A stretch of 41,948 bases of DNA from Candidatus Melainabacteria bacterium (GCA_003151275.1 PLXC01000048.1:8485-50432), one strand, 5' to 3'. Counted from the stretch's first letter, positions 1 to 9,642 are shown. The notes: generated from the letters alone by a model not told the origin. Program-made: numbers and translations.

Positions 1-1
1 G

Positions 2-547
2 GGAACAGTAGCCAAAATCACTGCTTCACCTTCGATAGGATTAACAGGCAACTCATTTTTGAAAGCAGGAGCAACGGCCAGCAAATTCATTCCCTTGACC
101 AAAGAAACAACATTGGCGATGAATGTTCAGGGTGGCTCAGGCTTTGGTGCCTTGCCAGGCTTTGCCCAGTATCGCTTAGGCGGCTTCAATGGCATGCGAG
201 GATACCGATCGTTTTCCGATCTTGGCACAGGCAGTTCAATGTTGATGATGACTGCCGAAGTGCGTCGTAAAATTCCTGGTCTCGCTTCGATGGATAATTC
301 AGTTGCAAGAATGATTGATCAACACGTCAAGCTTGATGCATTTTTCGATGCCGGGTCTGTTGGCGGAAATGGTCTCACCAATTCGCTCTACAGCACCTCT
401 AATATGGGAGCATCTGTTGGAGTCGGTGTCCGCATCAAGGTGCCAATGATCGGAATGGTTCGACTCGATTATGGTATGCCTCTAATCAGCACTTTGCTGG
501 GCAATAGAACGCCCCGAATCTCAGTGGGATTTGGAGAGAAGTTTTAA
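2..547 (+). CDS. bamA: Omp85/BamA outer-membrane assembly protein, C-terminal barrel (5' end outside window)
   Basis: The frame is open to the left edge of the window, so this is only the last 181 residues. It carries the end of the Omp85 16-strand beta-barrel: an FNGMRGYR segment matching the conserved (V/M)RGY/F loop-6 motif of BamA/Omp85, followed by alternating hydrophobic strands, and it ends in VGFGEKF with the terminal aromatic typical of outer-membrane barrels. BamA folds other barrel proteins into the outer membrane. Its position just before skp, lpxD and lpxC matches the bamA-skp-lpxD order of many diderm bacteria. The missing N-terminus (POTRA domains) cannot be checked, so another Omp85/TamA-type paralogue is possible. 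Confidence 0.78.
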   Translation, partial: GTVAKITASPSIGLTGNSFLKAGATASKFIPLTKETTLAMNVQGGSGFGALPGFAQYRLGGFNGMRGYRSFSDLGTGSSMLMMTAEVRRKIPGLASMDNSVARMIDQHVKLDAFFDAGSVGGNGLTNSLYSTSNMGASVGVGVRIKVPMIGMVRLDYGMPLISTLLGNRTPRISVGFGEKF

Positions 548-577
548 TTACCGTCTCTTAGCTTGAGTACTTCAACT

Positions 578-596
578 GTTTACCGATGGTGTAAAC
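578..596. repeat. Short inverted repeat between bamA and skp
   Basis: GTTTAC (578-583) and GTAAAC (591-596) form a 6-bp perfect stem with a 7-base loop. There is no T-run, so it is not a clear terminator; it could be an operator or a 3'-end hairpin. I see no good -35/-10 pair for skp in this 109-bp gap. Confidence 0.3.
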
Positions 597-656
597 TGAG
601 CCGGTTGGCAAGCATTATTTTATGATGCGAAAGTCACTACCGACTTGGAGAACAGG

Positions 657-1154
657 ATGTTTTATTCTCATAAGAGCTTCTCGTTAATTACCAGCTCTTT
701 AATTGCACTCGGCTTTGCCACCCAAGCGATGGCTCAAGCGCCGAAACAGTCGATTGGAATTGTTGATAAGGAAAAGGTTGTAACCAGTTATCCGAAGGCC
801 CAGCAAGCTGCAGATCAGCTGAAAAAGGATGAGGAAAAGGTTCACAAACTTATTGAAACCAGCAATAAACAGTACGAAGAAGCTAAAACGGCACACAAGC
901 CGCCAGCCGAACTCGAAGGACTGCAACGAAGACTTCAAGGTTCGATTGACACCGAAGTTAAGCGAATTCAGGCTACTGCTCAAACTCTAGAGAAAGATTT
1001 AGAGAAAGAAATTGACGATGCAATCAAGGCGGAAGCCGCGAGCAGCAAAGTTGATGCAGTCTTCATGAAACAAGCTGTTCTAGTAGGTGGAGTTGACCTC
1101 ACTAACGGTGTGGTAAAACGCTTGGCTTCGAGCGGAGCTGCTGCTACCAAATAG
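657..1154 (+). CDS. skp: OmpH/Skp family periplasmic chaperone
   Basis: A 165-residue protein, close to the roughly 160 residues usual for Skp. The ATG at 657 is preceded by GGAG at 647-650, a better start than the TTG at 645. Residues 1-30 form a signal peptide ending ATQAMA-QA. After a short beta segment (SIGIVDKEKVVTSYP, the family signature with a conserved V(D/N) and a tyrosine-proline) comes a long, charged, Lys/Glu/Gln-rich helical stretch (about 50-130), as in the Skp tentacles. Skp trimers hold unfolded outer-membrane proteins on their way to BamA, which is encoded directly upstream; lpxD follows, as in proteobacteria. Confidence 0.85.
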   Translation: MFYSHKSFSLITSSLIALGFATQAMAQAPKQSIGIVDKEKVVTSYPKAQQAADQLKKDEEKVHKLIETSNKQYEEAKTAHKPPAELEGLQRRLQGSIDTEVKRIQATAQTLEKDLEKEIDDAIKAEAASSKVDAVFMKQAVLVGGVDLTNGVVKRLASSGAAATK

Positions 1155-1190
1155 TTTGTCTGCATTTGCGGATAAGTCGAAAAAATTCGT

Positions 1191-1218
1191 GCCGGCAGCT
1201 ATTTTTATCGCTGCCGGC
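1191..1218 (+). terminator. Strong hairpin between skp and lpxD
   Basis: GCCGGCAGC (1191-1199) and GCTGCCGGC (1210-1218) are perfect 9-bp arms around a T-rich loop. It lies 36 bases after the skp stop and 47 before lpxD. No T-run follows, so it may be a weak terminator, attenuator or RNA-processing/stability element that lowers lpxD expression relative to skp. Confidence 0.5.
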
Positions 1219-1265
1219 TCTGAAACGCTCAGATACTTGTTGCACATCGTGCTAAAGGAGATGCC

Positions 1266-2369
1266 ATGAAGCTGCCTAGCGAAATGAGTCTCGCGCAAAT
1301 TGCCAAAATGATCGACGGAGAGGTCCAGGGACCTGGAGATTTGAAGATTTCCAGCTTTTCTCCGTCACCAATGCATGCCACTACAGGAGATATTGCTCTT
1401 GTAGCAGATCAAAAGCTTCTGAAACAACTGAGCGTCTGCAAAGCGTCGGCACTTATTGTTCCAACCGGCAGCGTCTCCAGTCTGCCTTTGCCTTTGATTT
1501 TCGTGCAGCGCCCAATGCTGGCCGTGCAAAGGATTTTGACGGCACTCAATTCCAAGTGGTTTCGCCCGACCGGCATACATCCATCTGCGGTCATTGACCC
1601 GTCCGCCGTGCTCGGCGACAAGGTTTCTGTTGGTCCGTTAGTGGCCATCGGACCAGGCACCAAGATTGGTGCGCGCACGACAATTCTTGCTGGTACCGTG
1701 ATCGGTGGCGCTGTAAAAATTGGCGAAGATTGTTTGCTTCATCAGGGTTGTATGGTTGGTGATTATGTTGAAATAGGTCATCGTGTGATCTTGCAGCAGG
1801 GCGTAAGCCTTGGTGGGGACGGATTCGGCTACGTTACCGAACGACCGTCTAACATGGAGCTGCTTAAGGATGGGATCACAGAATTTTCTGATGAGCCAAA
1901 CCCACTTTTGAAAATTCCTCAAATTGGCACTGTGATCATTCATGATGACGTAGAAATCGGGTCTAACTCAGCGGTTGACCGTGCCACTATCGGTGCCACT
2001 GTCATTGGAGCTGGAACTAAAATCGACAATCTTGTGCAAATTGCTCATAACTGTCAGCTCGGTAGAGAAAACATTATCGTTGCCAACGTCGCTATCGGCG
2101 GCTCTACAACACTCGGGGACAGGGTAATCGTCGCGGGAAGCGCTGCGATTAAGGATCACATGAAAATCGGTAAAGACGCCATTGTCGAGGGCAAAGCTGC
2201 AGTGATGAAAGACATTGCCGATCGCGATGTTCAAATCGGAATTCCGGCTGTAAATGCGAGACAGTGGTTCAACGAAATAGCTCACATTAAGAAGCTACCA
2301 AAATTGAACGAAGAATTTAGAGCATTGAAGAAAAAAGTAGAAGAACTAGAAAAACAATTGAACAAATAA
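1266..2369 (+). CDS. lpxD: UDP-3-O-acylglucosamine N-acyltransferase LpxD
   Basis: LpxD adds the second acyl chain (from acyl-ACP) to UDP-3-O-acyl-glucosamine in lipid A synthesis, in the cytoplasm. The ATG at 1266 follows AAAGGAG at 1254-1260. Residues 1-100 are the uridine-binding domain, about 100-330 a left-handed beta-helix of hexapeptide repeats ([20 protein letters not shown] and so on), and the last 40 residues a Lys/Glu/Leu coiled helix as in known LpxD trimers. The general-base histidine is visible in [12 protein letters not shown] (about residue 261), and GGDGFGY matches the conserved GxDGFGY segment. At 367 residues it is slightly longer than the E. coli enzyme (341). lpxC follows after 22 bases, so the two are probably co-transcribed. 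Confidence 0.95.
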   Translation: MKLPSEMSLAQIAKMIDGEVQGPGDLKISSFSPSPMHATTGDIALVADQKLLKQLSVCKASALIVPTGSVSSLPLPLIFVQRPMLAVQRILTALNSKWFRPTGIHPSAVIDPSAVLGDKVSVGPLVAIGPGTKIGARTTILAGTVIGGAVKIGEDCLLHQGCMVGDYVEIGHRVILQQGVSLGGDGFGYVTERPSNMELLKDGITEFSDEPNPLLKIPQIGTVIIHDDVEIGSNSAVDRATIGATVIGAGTKIDNLVQIAHNCQLGRENIIVANVAIGGSTTLGDRVIVAGSAAIKDHMKIGKDAIVEGKAAVMKDIADRDVQIGIPAVNARQWFNEIAHIKKLPKLNEEFRALKKKVEELEKQLNK

Positions 2370-2391
2370 GGTCACCCTGTGGAGGTTGCAC

Positions 2392-3246
2392 ATGCCCGTG
2401 GTTCCGATGCCTGAAAACAAAGAAGCAGCACGAAAACAGAATGCAGAAACTGTTGCCAGCTTTAGCGGGCGCGGCTTAACTTCGAAACAAGAAATTCAGG
2501 TGGATGTAAAACTTGGTTCAATCAATAGTGGTATCACGTTTCACGTATTGGCACCAAAAACAAACAGTTACGTAGAAATTGGCGCGACTGCAGCCAACGT
2601 GGTTAACACTCTGCGAAACGTAGTGCTCGGAAAAGAAGGAACGAGATTATGCATAGTTGAACATTTCTTGGCTGCAGCAACTTTATGGGGATTGGATGAT
2701 CTCAACGTGACTGTGGCTGGTCCAGAGATGCCTTTGGGAGACGGTAGCGCTCAAATATGGACCGACCTGTTTGAGAAAGCAGGCATCGAACGCAAGACTC
2801 CTGCATCAACGATTGAATTAAAAGAGCCGATCATTCTCACTAAGGGTGACAGATCCTTGCTCGCGCTTCCAGACAACAAATTCTCCGTACACTACATGAT
2901 GGATTGGAATCATCCACGGATTGGGAAACGCTGGCAAAGTTGGGATGCTTCCCGGAATGTCACAGAGATCACCACAGCTAGAACTTTTGGATGGCTGAAA
3001 GACCATCAAATGCTTGGTCTTGAAGATGATGTGATCAGCCTGACTGAGGATGGTTTCACACAACCACTGCGTTTCGAGGACGAGCCGGTTCGTCACAAGC
3101 TGTTGGATTTGGTCGGCGATCTGGCACTTTGTGGAATCAATCCGATCAAATTCAAAGCCAAATTCATCAGCATTCTAGGCGGTCATGAAATCGATGTAGA
3201 GATGGCGAAACGTCTCGCCGCTGTGCTGCCCAAGGTCGCAAACTGA
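2392..3246 (+). CDS. lpxC: UDP-3-O-acyl-N-acetylglucosamine deacetylase LpxC
   Basis: This zinc hydrolase catalyses the committed step of lipid A synthesis. GGAGG at 2381-2385 places the start at the ATG at 2392 (284 aa; E. coli LpxC is about 305), not at the in-frame TTG six bases upstream. The zinc ligands are present: His91 in VEHFLAA, His235 and Asp239 in RHKLLDLVGDL; His265 in LGGHEID matches the catalytic histidine. PLGDGSA matches the conserved DGSA loop. The first subdomain is divergent: SGRGLTSKQEIQVDVK replaces the usual GxGLHxGxxVxxxLxPA, losing the histidine there. It follows lpxD closely and ends 13 bases before the DUF3370 gene. Confidence 0.92.
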   Translation: MPVVPMPENKEAARKQNAETVASFSGRGLTSKQEIQVDVKLGSINSGITFHVLAPKTNSYVEIGATAANVVNTLRNVVLGKEGTRLCIVEHFLAAATLWGLDDLNVTVAGPEMPLGDGSAQIWTDLFEKAGIERKTPASTIELKEPIILTKGDRSLLALPDNKFSVHYMMDWNHPRIGKRWQSWDASRNVTEITTARTFGWLKDHQMLGLEDDVISLTEDGFTQPLRFEDEPVRHKLLDLVGDLALCGINPIKFKAKFISILGGHEIDVEMAKRLAAVLPKVAN

Positions 3247-3259
3247 GCATGAGCGCGAC

Positions 3260-4726
3260 GTGACGAGTAGGAATTGGAGCGCGGGCATTTTGTCCGTCCG
3301 TAACCACAATTTAGGTGCACTGTGGTGCGCTTGCCTATTTTATTTAGTTACTGCCAGCAGTTACGCTGATGTGCCAAAGAATGATATGTCGAACGAAAAA
3401 ACGCAGCCGAGCAAACCAGCACCAACACCATCGCCTCGCGTAACTGTTCCTCAAGTTGTGCTGCCGCTACCTGGATCGCTCGACTCGATTCCCCTCTTTA
3501 ACAGCAACAGTCCTGAGATTGTCTTGCAACCGGGTGTTCTGCTTTCTACTTTTCCAGGTGATGGTAAAGCCCATCCAGAGGCGCATCTCAATTACCCGCT
3601 GCAGGGGCGTTTTGATGTCTTCTTCCATCACGTAACTAACGCCGGCAAGATCGGTCCGCGAACTTTATATCTTGGATTGTTGATTGGTAATCTATCTGAG
3701 AAAAAAGTCCATGTCGAATTGCTGAACGCCGTCAGCTATTCGACTAAGCCGGACTCGCCCTTCATTACCCTTGATCCGATCTTGGATAACAAGCATGGGA
3801 AACACCACGCAGGACCTGGTGATCGAGTGACGTTGGATCAACTGCGCAACAAAAAACAGCATGGGTGGCATCGACGCATTGGACTAGATCCTGGCGAGAG
3901 CAAAGTTGTATACCAACTGCCCCTGCGAAATGGGCGCACTGGTGCTTTGAAAATTGAAACAGATGGACCTGTTTATCTGGCTAGCCTTGCTGCTTCAGCC
4001 AAGGAGAAGTCGTTCGGACGTGAGCAAGAACCAGAACTTGCAGACTGGCAGGAAGTATTGAAACTGCCGTTAGCGCAACCGCGAGACAAGACTCCAAGTG
4101 TGCCAGGTGCTTCTGGTGTCTTGATTTATGGACGTGTAGCTGGAGTCTCGTCAGGGTCAAGCTGGCAAGGATATCTGACCAACGATCCAGATAAATCGCG
4201 ATTGTCAGTGAAGCCGGGAGAATCCATATCGTTTCCGATCAGCTCTATAACTGGTGGCACACATGGAACTAAGCAGGTTCAAGCAGCACCGATGCTGGTG
4301 CGTTATCCGGACACTGCATATCTGGCTCACGGTAATTACGGACTTTTGTACGATTTGACCCTTCCCCTGTTTAACGACACCGATCAGGAATCAACCACTG
4401 GAATATGCATCCAGACTCCGCTTAAGGACTGGAACAAGTCGGATAGCTTGCAGTTTTTTGAAACTCCGCCCGACAGGATTTTCTTTCGCGGAACAGTAAA
4501 ATTCGATTGGATCGACGGTCGAGGCAAGCATCACAAGAAACTCATTCACCTTGTCCAAAAGCAAGGACAGCGCTCAGCACCTCTCATCGAGATTCCACTT
4601 AAACCAAAAGAACAGGTGAATTTGCAGTGCAGCCTCATCTATCCGGCGGACTGCACACCGCCGCAAGTACTGACTGTAACCGTGAATACCGCTGGGAGCG
4701 CCGGCATCCTGCCGGCATCTAACTAA
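3260..4726 (+). CDS. Exported DUF3370 family protein
   Basis: I recognise the whole length as DUF3370, a family known mainly from cyanobacteria and of unknown function. Conserved blocks seen: VLPLPGSLDSIPLFNSNSPE near 70-90, LLSTFP, AHLNYPLQGRFD, RTLYLGLLIGN, GPGDRV, GVLIYGRVAGV, APMLVRYPDTAYLAHGNYG and a C-terminal DCTPPQVLTV. A hydrophobic segment near residues 18-35 followed by a Pro/Thr-rich linker suggests export. GTG at 3260 is the earliest start; TTG at 3290 with GGAG about 11 bases upstream is an alternative. It lies 13 bases after lpxC, suggesting an envelope role. The last residues (GSAGILPAS) are encoded by a dispersed hairpin repeat that has overrun the original 3' end. Confidence 0.85.
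   Translation: MTSRNWSAGILSVRNHNLGALWCACLFYLVTASSYADVPKNDMSNEKTQPSKPAPTPSPRVTVPQVVLPLPGSLDSIPLFNSNSPEIVLQPGVLLSTFPGDGKAHPEAHLNYPLQGRFDVFFHHVTNAGKIGPRTLYLGLLIGNLSEKKVHVELLNAVSYSTKPDSPFITLDPILDNKHGKHHAGPGDRVTLDQLRNKKQHGWHRRIGLDPGESKVVYQLPLRNGRTGALKIETDGPVYLASLAASAKEKSFGREQEPELADWQEVLKLPLAQPRDKTPSVPGASGVLIYGRVAGVSSGSSWQGYLTNDPDKSRLSVKPGESISFPISSITGGTHGTKQVQAAPMLVRYPDTAYLAHGNYGLLYDLTLPLFNDTDQESTTGICIQTPLKDWNKSDSLQFFETPPDRIFFRGTVKFDWIDGRGKHHKKLIHLVQKQGQRSAPLIEIPLKPKEQVNLQCSLIYPADCTPPQVLTVTVNTAGSAGILPASN
4693..4717 (+). repeat. Dispersed REP-like hairpin element, copy 1
   Basis: TGGGAGCG is followed by arms GCCGGC-ATCCT-GCCGGC. It overlaps the 3' end of the DUF3370 gene, and a half copy (TGGGAGCGCC) follows at 4732-4741. 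Related copies are at 16066-16092 and 24357-24381. The stem could also end or stabilise the upstream transcript. Confidence 0.7.
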
Positions 4727-4821
4727 CGATCTGGGAGCGCCAATTTCAAGACCGCCTTGAACAACGAAGTAACAACACTATGCGGCTATCTCTTGTTGTG
4801 CAGACATAAGGAAGTTCGAAC

Positions 4822-4911
4822 ATGAGATACTCAGGTCACTCAGCATCTAAAGCGCAAACTTCCCAAGTGAACTGGTGCATCCGAGGTATAAGCCATTGGC
4901 TGCAACCATAG
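4822..4911 (+). CDS. Possible 29-codon leader peptide before the SWIM gene
   Basis: ATG at 4822 is preceded by AAGGAAG at a good distance, the best ribosome site in this 148-bp gap. The 29-codon frame ends at TAG 4909-4911, overlapping the first codons of the SWIM gene in another frame. It could be a translational leader, or the true start of the downstream gene could be altered by a frameshift. The peptide has no recognisable domain. Weak evidence. Confidence 0.25.
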   Translation: MRYSGHSASKAQTSQVNWCIRGISHWLQP

Positions 4912-6266
4912 ACTTAGACTATAACTACGCTTTCGCATCGGAGATGTCGCCCAGTTCTACATCTCAACGAAAACTTAGCTTGGCGACAAGCGGTGGTGCG
5001 GAAAAGAATCCATTCTTTTTTACAGGACGATTTAACAGCCCCAAACAATCCGCAGATCTTTTGTTAGCTCTTTCCACAATTTCTCGCACACGATTCTTTT
5101 CGCCGGGTGAGTTACGTGAGCGGATGAAAGCGGCAGCAGATCCGGTTGTAACTAGTGACGGAAATCAGTTGCGATTTGAAGTGTTCTCTGTGTGCTGTGG
5201 AGTCTACGGACGCCTTGATTTGCATAATAACGCTTTCGCTGGTGATTGGATCGGGAAGGGCACAACCAATGTTGACTTCAATCCGGCAATAAGAGCTGCG
5301 CTTGGAAGTGTTATGACCTCTGATGAGGTAGCTTTGCGCGTGGGCGCCGATCGCGTCGAGTTAGAACGCGCTGGTCACACATCAGTCGAGCGTAAGGTAA
5401 AGCTCCCGGTTCGCTGGCTCAAAAGTTTTGTCGAAGTTCAGGTATATCAGTCTATGTTAAAGAAAGTAATTGAACTGCCTCAGTGGGAGTTGGCGAAAAT
5501 ATTGCGCAAGTTGCCGCAGCAAAACATTTTGCAAGCTGGCACAATTACTTATCTTGTGCCAACAGATAAGGCTGTTCGACTCAGCCAACGTGAGGCTCCA
5601 GGATCTGTTGCGGTGGGTGCAATTAGTCGTCTGAAGATACTTGAGCCGATACTTCGTTATGCAGACTCAGTGCGAATTTATGGTGGTGATAACGCTGTTA
5701 GTGCATTTGAGCTGAAGTTCGCTGAAGGGAGCTTTTTCTTTGTGTTGAGCCCGAACGCCGCGCGAGGTTTTTCTGGAGAGGGACAAGCTTTATCTGGATT
5801 GAGCAGTGAATCTTCATCAGACGCGATCGATCGAGTCCGGAGCGCGCTCGTTTGGCAGAGAGACGTGGATACTAAAGAGCTAAGTTCTGCTCTGGGTATC
5901 GAAAAAGAGAAGGTCTTCGGAGCTCTTCAAGTGCTCGGTACGCGCGGTTTGGCAGGTTTTGATTTGGCATCAGGTAAGTTCTTTCATCGAGAGTTGCCTT
6001 TTGATCTTTCTCTCATTGAAAAACTGCAACCAAGAATGAAAAAAGCAAGACAATTATTTGACCGTCATGATGTTCGATTAGTGAAATTGGATAATGACGA
6101 ATACGAAGCATATGTGAAAGGCACAACAGTTCAACACTTTGTTAAAGTGTCCGCGGATGGTAGCAAGTGCACTTGTGACTGGTTTACCAAGCACCAGGGA
6201 GAGAGAGGACCTTGCAGTCATGTATTGGCGGCAGACTTGGCAGTTGACGCAATGGAATTAAATTGA
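4875..6266 (+). CDS. SWIM zinc-finger domain protein
   Basis: The C-terminus holds a SWIM zinc finger of the CxCx(n)CxH type: Cys432, Cys434, Cys447 and His449 (CTCDW ... GPCSH). SWIM fingers bind DNA or proteins; in bacteria such genes often sit beside genes for large helical-repeat proteins (DUF6493), AAA or VWA proteins. The middle (about 300-400) resembles a winged-helix arrangement around RSALVWQRDVDTKELSSALG, but this is only an impression. The start is uncertain: GTG 4875 is the longest choice, and ATG 4944 has GGAG too close to it. The TGA at 6264-6266 is one base before the TTG start of the next gene, so the two are very likely translationally coupled. Confidence 0.75.
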   Translation: MHPRYKPLAATIDLDYNYAFASEMSPSSTSQRKLSLATSGGAEKNPFFFTGRFNSPKQSADLLLALSTISRTRFFSPGELRERMKAAADPVVTSDGNQLRFEVFSVCCGVYGRLDLHNNAFAGDWIGKGTTNVDFNPAIRAALGSVMTSDEVALRVGADRVELERAGHTSVERKVKLPVRWLKSFVEVQVYQSMLKKVIELPQWELAKILRKLPQQNILQAGTITYLVPTDKAVRLSQREAPGSVAVGAISRLKILEPILRYADSVRIYGGDNAVSAFELKFAEGSFFFVLSPNAARGFSGEGQALSGLSSESSSDAIDRVRSALVWQRDVDTKELSSALGIEKEKVFGALQVLGTRGLAGFDLASGKFFHRELPFDLSLIEKLQPRMKKARQLFDRHDVRLVKLDNDEYEAYVKGTTVQHFVKVSADGSKCTCDWFTKHQGERGPCSHVLAADLAVDAMELN

Positions 6267-6267
6267 A

Positions 6268-9200
6268 TTGGACACACTAGTTCTCGACCAAATGATTTTT
6301 GCTGGCGATGCAAGTAAATGCGAAACTTTTTTCGAGACGATGCCAGAGTCTCAGAGACAAATGTTCGCGCCGCGCGCCGTAGAATTGCTAGACGAATTTA
6401 CCAATAGCGTACGTGACATTCGATTTGGAAAAGCAATACCAGTAACATCTGGCGTAATCGAAAGAACGACCGCATTGTCACTGTTGGCAATTAGGGTAGC
6501 GGTTCTATCTACGTGCCCATTAGCGGAACTGAAGAAATGGGAGCAACACGCGCTTCTTGAACCAGAGCAGTCCGCCCGAATAATGCTTGCGCGAAACCCT
6601 GCCTGGCTACCTAGCTGGTGCAATTATGTCATTCAATTGGCATCGCGTACTCACTGGTTAACAGTCTCCAGACTTGAGCAAGCAGGAGTGAAAATTAAAC
6701 GTACTTCCAGATACTGGTTGGGTCTGTACAATAATTTGCCAATATCGCCTCATGAGATTGCGGAACAGATTCGGAACGATTCAACACTCCGCGATGAGAT
6801 TTGGGACATGCTAAATGACCACAACGTCATACGAAGTCTGTCTGCACCAGATTTGGTGGTGTACGATGCCAAGACAGTGGCGTCAATGCGCTCATTCCGC
6901 GAAAGCTTCCCACAGCCTCCAATGAGCGGACTCCAGATCCCAGTCCACCAAGCTGAGTCTAGTAATTTGGAGATATTCAGTTCTGTTAATTACGATCCTA
7001 GTGAACCAACGCGCTACGGGTCTGATTTATGGCGAGACTTTTTGGTGCAACTCGCAAATGAAAAGTTGATCGATCGCGAAAGACTAGTTCAATATTCTTT
7101 CGCAGCGCTTCTAGGCGCTGGAGAGAAGAAGTCTTTTAAATCGATCTATCAACCTTTTTCTACTGCACACTTCGCAATCAGTTTGAATAAGGAGTTGACC
7201 AAAGACACATTCACTGAGTATGCAAAAAGCTACGTACCTCTAATAGGGGTGATTCATAAAGACGTTGCAATCTATGCATTGAATACGCTAATAAAAATGC
7301 ACACAAAATTTCTGAATTGCGCTGATATCTGCCACTCGATAACGCCTGCCTTTTTTAACAAGGATAAATTGACTGCCGAACTTGCTTTGACACTGCTAGA
7401 CCGGTTGACCTGTCAATATCCAAAGATGAAATCCGTATACGGCCCAGCGATTCTTTCGGCTCTCGGGCACACTAATAAAAGTATTCAGCACCGGGCACTT
7501 GATCTGTTGGATCGTAGCAAGACATTGGAAGATGCCACTTTGCGAAAGGACCTTTTTCTACGAACGGAAATGCTGACGGGGCTAGAGAAAACAAAGGCAG
7601 TTAAGTTGTTCTCAAAATTCGAAGTTGTCTTGGACTCTCCTAAAGATAACTTCAAAGACGCTACGAAGTTAGGAGCAGTTGCAGTTTTGAACGAATTTTC
7701 CAATGTCACCACCAAATCTGCGTCCGTTGTAACTACTAAAGAAGAAAATTCCATTGTCACTGCCAGTGATACTAAGAGATCATCCTCTTCCAAACGACTC
7801 GCCCTATTAAACGAGCGAGCGCTCAAACTCAATCCTGCTCTCCTTTCAATTGTCAGACTCGAAGAAGCGGTTCAGTCATACGAAAGTGGTGCTGTACTTG
7901 ATGCCCCACTAATATTTGACTCATCGAAGTTTCCGAGCCTGACTAAGCACATAGCAGTGAAGCCGATCTCTGATTTGGACAACTTGATTTATACGCTTTT
8001 GAAAGTTGCAAGCGGCACGAGTGCCCCGATGGAACTTGAGACTGCACTTGATGGCATCTCACGTATGTGCGTCTTTCCGAGCGACTCGAAAGACAAAGCG
8101 CAGGCTTTGTGGGAGAAAGCAAAGTCAACTTTGTCGACATTGCTTTTTTTGCCGACTAATTGCGAAAGCGCTTTGTATCATGACAGAGAATCTTTTCATC
8201 GACTAATGGCTGCTTGGATCCATCGGGTTGACGTCGACATAAAGAAATACGGTTATGAGTCATGTTCATTTTTTAGTCATCGTTGCCACGCCGTTCAGCG
8301 ACGGGTTATAGCCAAGCAGCCTGCTGGGTTGCTGGCGCTTCCGACACACAGTGGTGGTTGGATCGATCCAGAAATCCTTGTTGAGAGAATTATGGAATCC
8401 TCTCAAATGGAGTTGATTCCTGACGAAGTTGATGTCATTCAAGCACTGCTGAGAATTGCAACTGAGGGACGATCGAGCGCTCTTCGAGCCGCCAGTGCTC
8501 TCAAAGGCGAAGTCGGAGCAGCAGTTCGTTACGCATTGGGTGGAGAGCGAGAAGAAATCATCACTCCTGCATATTGGGTAGCGGCGTTTCGCGCAAGAGA
8601 GCCCTGGGGCACCAGCGAGGAATTAAAAAAGATACTGCCGAACTGTGGACCCGACGGCGCCACGTCACCTAAGTACAAATTTGACTCCAACGAGATTGCA
8701 TATTTCAAGAGTGACCGGTACAGCTCATTGAATTTGGACCTTCCCGACTTTCTGCCCGTAACGACCGATGATCCATCCTTTCCAGATTATGAAAGACACG
8801 AAATTATTGGAAGCAATTCCCGCGAGCATAGAACTGCACGCCAAGAAAAGCGCAAAAAATACTTTCTATTCCCTACTGTTCTTCTGCACGATAGCGTTAG
8901 GTCGTGCTTCTCTCAAAGCGAGGCTTATATTTGGGTGCACAATCGCGAGTCTTTGCTGGCGCTTTACGCAAAGAGACTGTTAGGAAGCAACAAAAGCACC
9001 ACCAACTATTTTCAGGCAAACTTGGAATTATTGTTCGATCCTAATGTGTCGCTGAATGGAAACGGCCGTTATGGGTTGTGTTTTGCAATGTCATCAGGTA
9101 GCGACGATTTAAGGCTCTTTGCGGTTGATGCCTTAATTGCGGCAGTAAGAGAATGTCGGATTGTTGCCACTACTTTTGGTGAGGCTATAACTCAACTTCT

Positions 9201-9564
9201 TCCGACTAAAGTGCTGACACCCAGACGCCTGGTTCGTGCCTTACGCGAAGTCGCTCGTGTGTCCTCACTGCACGTACATTTCGTGTGGCAGACTATCAGC
9301 TTCGTGTTGAACCATCCGGACACCATATCCCTCCAGCACCTTCTATTTTTGGAATTGCTAGTGGAACTTCAAATAGACCACGCCTTCAAACCGGATAAAA
9401 CACTCGGAACTTTCCTAATCAGTATCCGCCACGGTGGCAAACGTGGCAAACTCGCAAGCGCTATTCTTTCCCACAGCATTGTCGATAATACAAGTCAAAC
9501 GCAAGCGGCGTTAGAAAGTATTGAAGCAAGAATCAGGATAGTCGAGCGCTGGCAAAACTGTTAG
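6268..9564 (+). CDS. Giant helical-repeat protein, DUF6493-like (copy A)
   Basis: A 1098-residue soluble protein with no signal peptide or membrane span, made of Leu/Ala-rich helices such as VPLIGVIHKDVAIYALNTLI and YGPAILSALGHTNKSIQHRA, which read like HEAT/ARM repeats. The N-terminus (GDASKCETFFETMPESQRQMFAP) and its place right after a SWIM gene resemble the DUF6493 family; this assignment is from memory of context and could be wrong. The TTG at 6268, one base after the SWIM stop, is preferred because the same TTG context is conserved in copy B whereas the ATG at 6292 is not. Role unknown; probably a scaffold or partner of the SWIM protein. The middle and C-terminal third are almost identical in DNA to copy B, the N-terminal third much less so. 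Confidence 0.7.
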   Translation: MDTLVLDQMIFAGDASKCETFFETMPESQRQMFAPRAVELLDEFTNSVRDIRFGKAIPVTSGVIERTTALSLLAIRVAVLSTCPLAELKKWEQHALLEPEQSARIMLARNPAWLPSWCNYVIQLASRTHWLTVSRLEQAGVKIKRTSRYWLGLYNNLPISPHEIAEQIRNDSTLRDEIWDMLNDHNVIRSLSAPDLVVYDAKTVASMRSFRESFPQPPMSGLQIPVHQAESSNLEIFSSVNYDPSEPTRYGSDLWRDFLVQLANEKLIDRERLVQYSFAALLGAGEKKSFKSIYQPFSTAHFAISLNKELTKDTFTEYAKSYVPLIGVIHKDVAIYALNTLIKMHTKFLNCADICHSITPAFFNKDKLTAELALTLLDRLTCQYPKMKSVYGPAILSALGHTNKSIQHRALDLLDRSKTLEDATLRKDLFLRTEMLTGLEKTKAVKLFSKFEVVLDSPKDNFKDATKLGAVAVLNEFSNVTTKSASVVTTKEENSIVTASDTKRSSSSKRLALLNERALKLNPALLSIVRLEEAVQSYESGAVLDAPLIFDSSKFPSLTKHIAVKPISDLDNLIYTLLKVASGTSAPMELETALDGISRMCVFPSDSKDKAQALWEKAKSTLSTLLFLPTNCESALYHDRESFHRLMAAWIHRVDVDIKKYGYESCSFFSHRCHAVQRRVIAKQPAGLLALPTHSGGWIDPEILVERIMESSQMELIPDEVDVIQALLRIATEGRSSALRAASALKGEVGAAVRYALGGEREEIITPAYWVAAFRAREPWGTSEELKKILPNCGPDGATSPKYKFDSNEIAYFKSDRYSSLNLDLPDFLPVTTDDPSFPDYERHEIIGSNSREHRTARQEKRKKYFLFPTVLLHDSVRSCFSQSEAYIWVHNRESLLALYAKRLLGSNKSTTNYFQANLELLFDPNVSLNGNGRYGLCFAMSSGSDDLRLFAVDALIAAVRECRIVATTFGEAITQLLPTKVLTPRRLVRALREVARVSSLHVHFVWQTISFVLNHPDTISLQHLLFLELLVELQIDHAFKPDKTLGTFLISIRHGGKRGKLASAILSHSIVDNTSQTQAALESIEARIRIVERWQNC

Positions 9565-9642
9565 GCTCGACAATTTCGAACAAATCTGCTCTCTGTCAGT
9601 ACCGAACAAAGTTTCCAACCAGAGGAAAAAAATTAAATTGAA

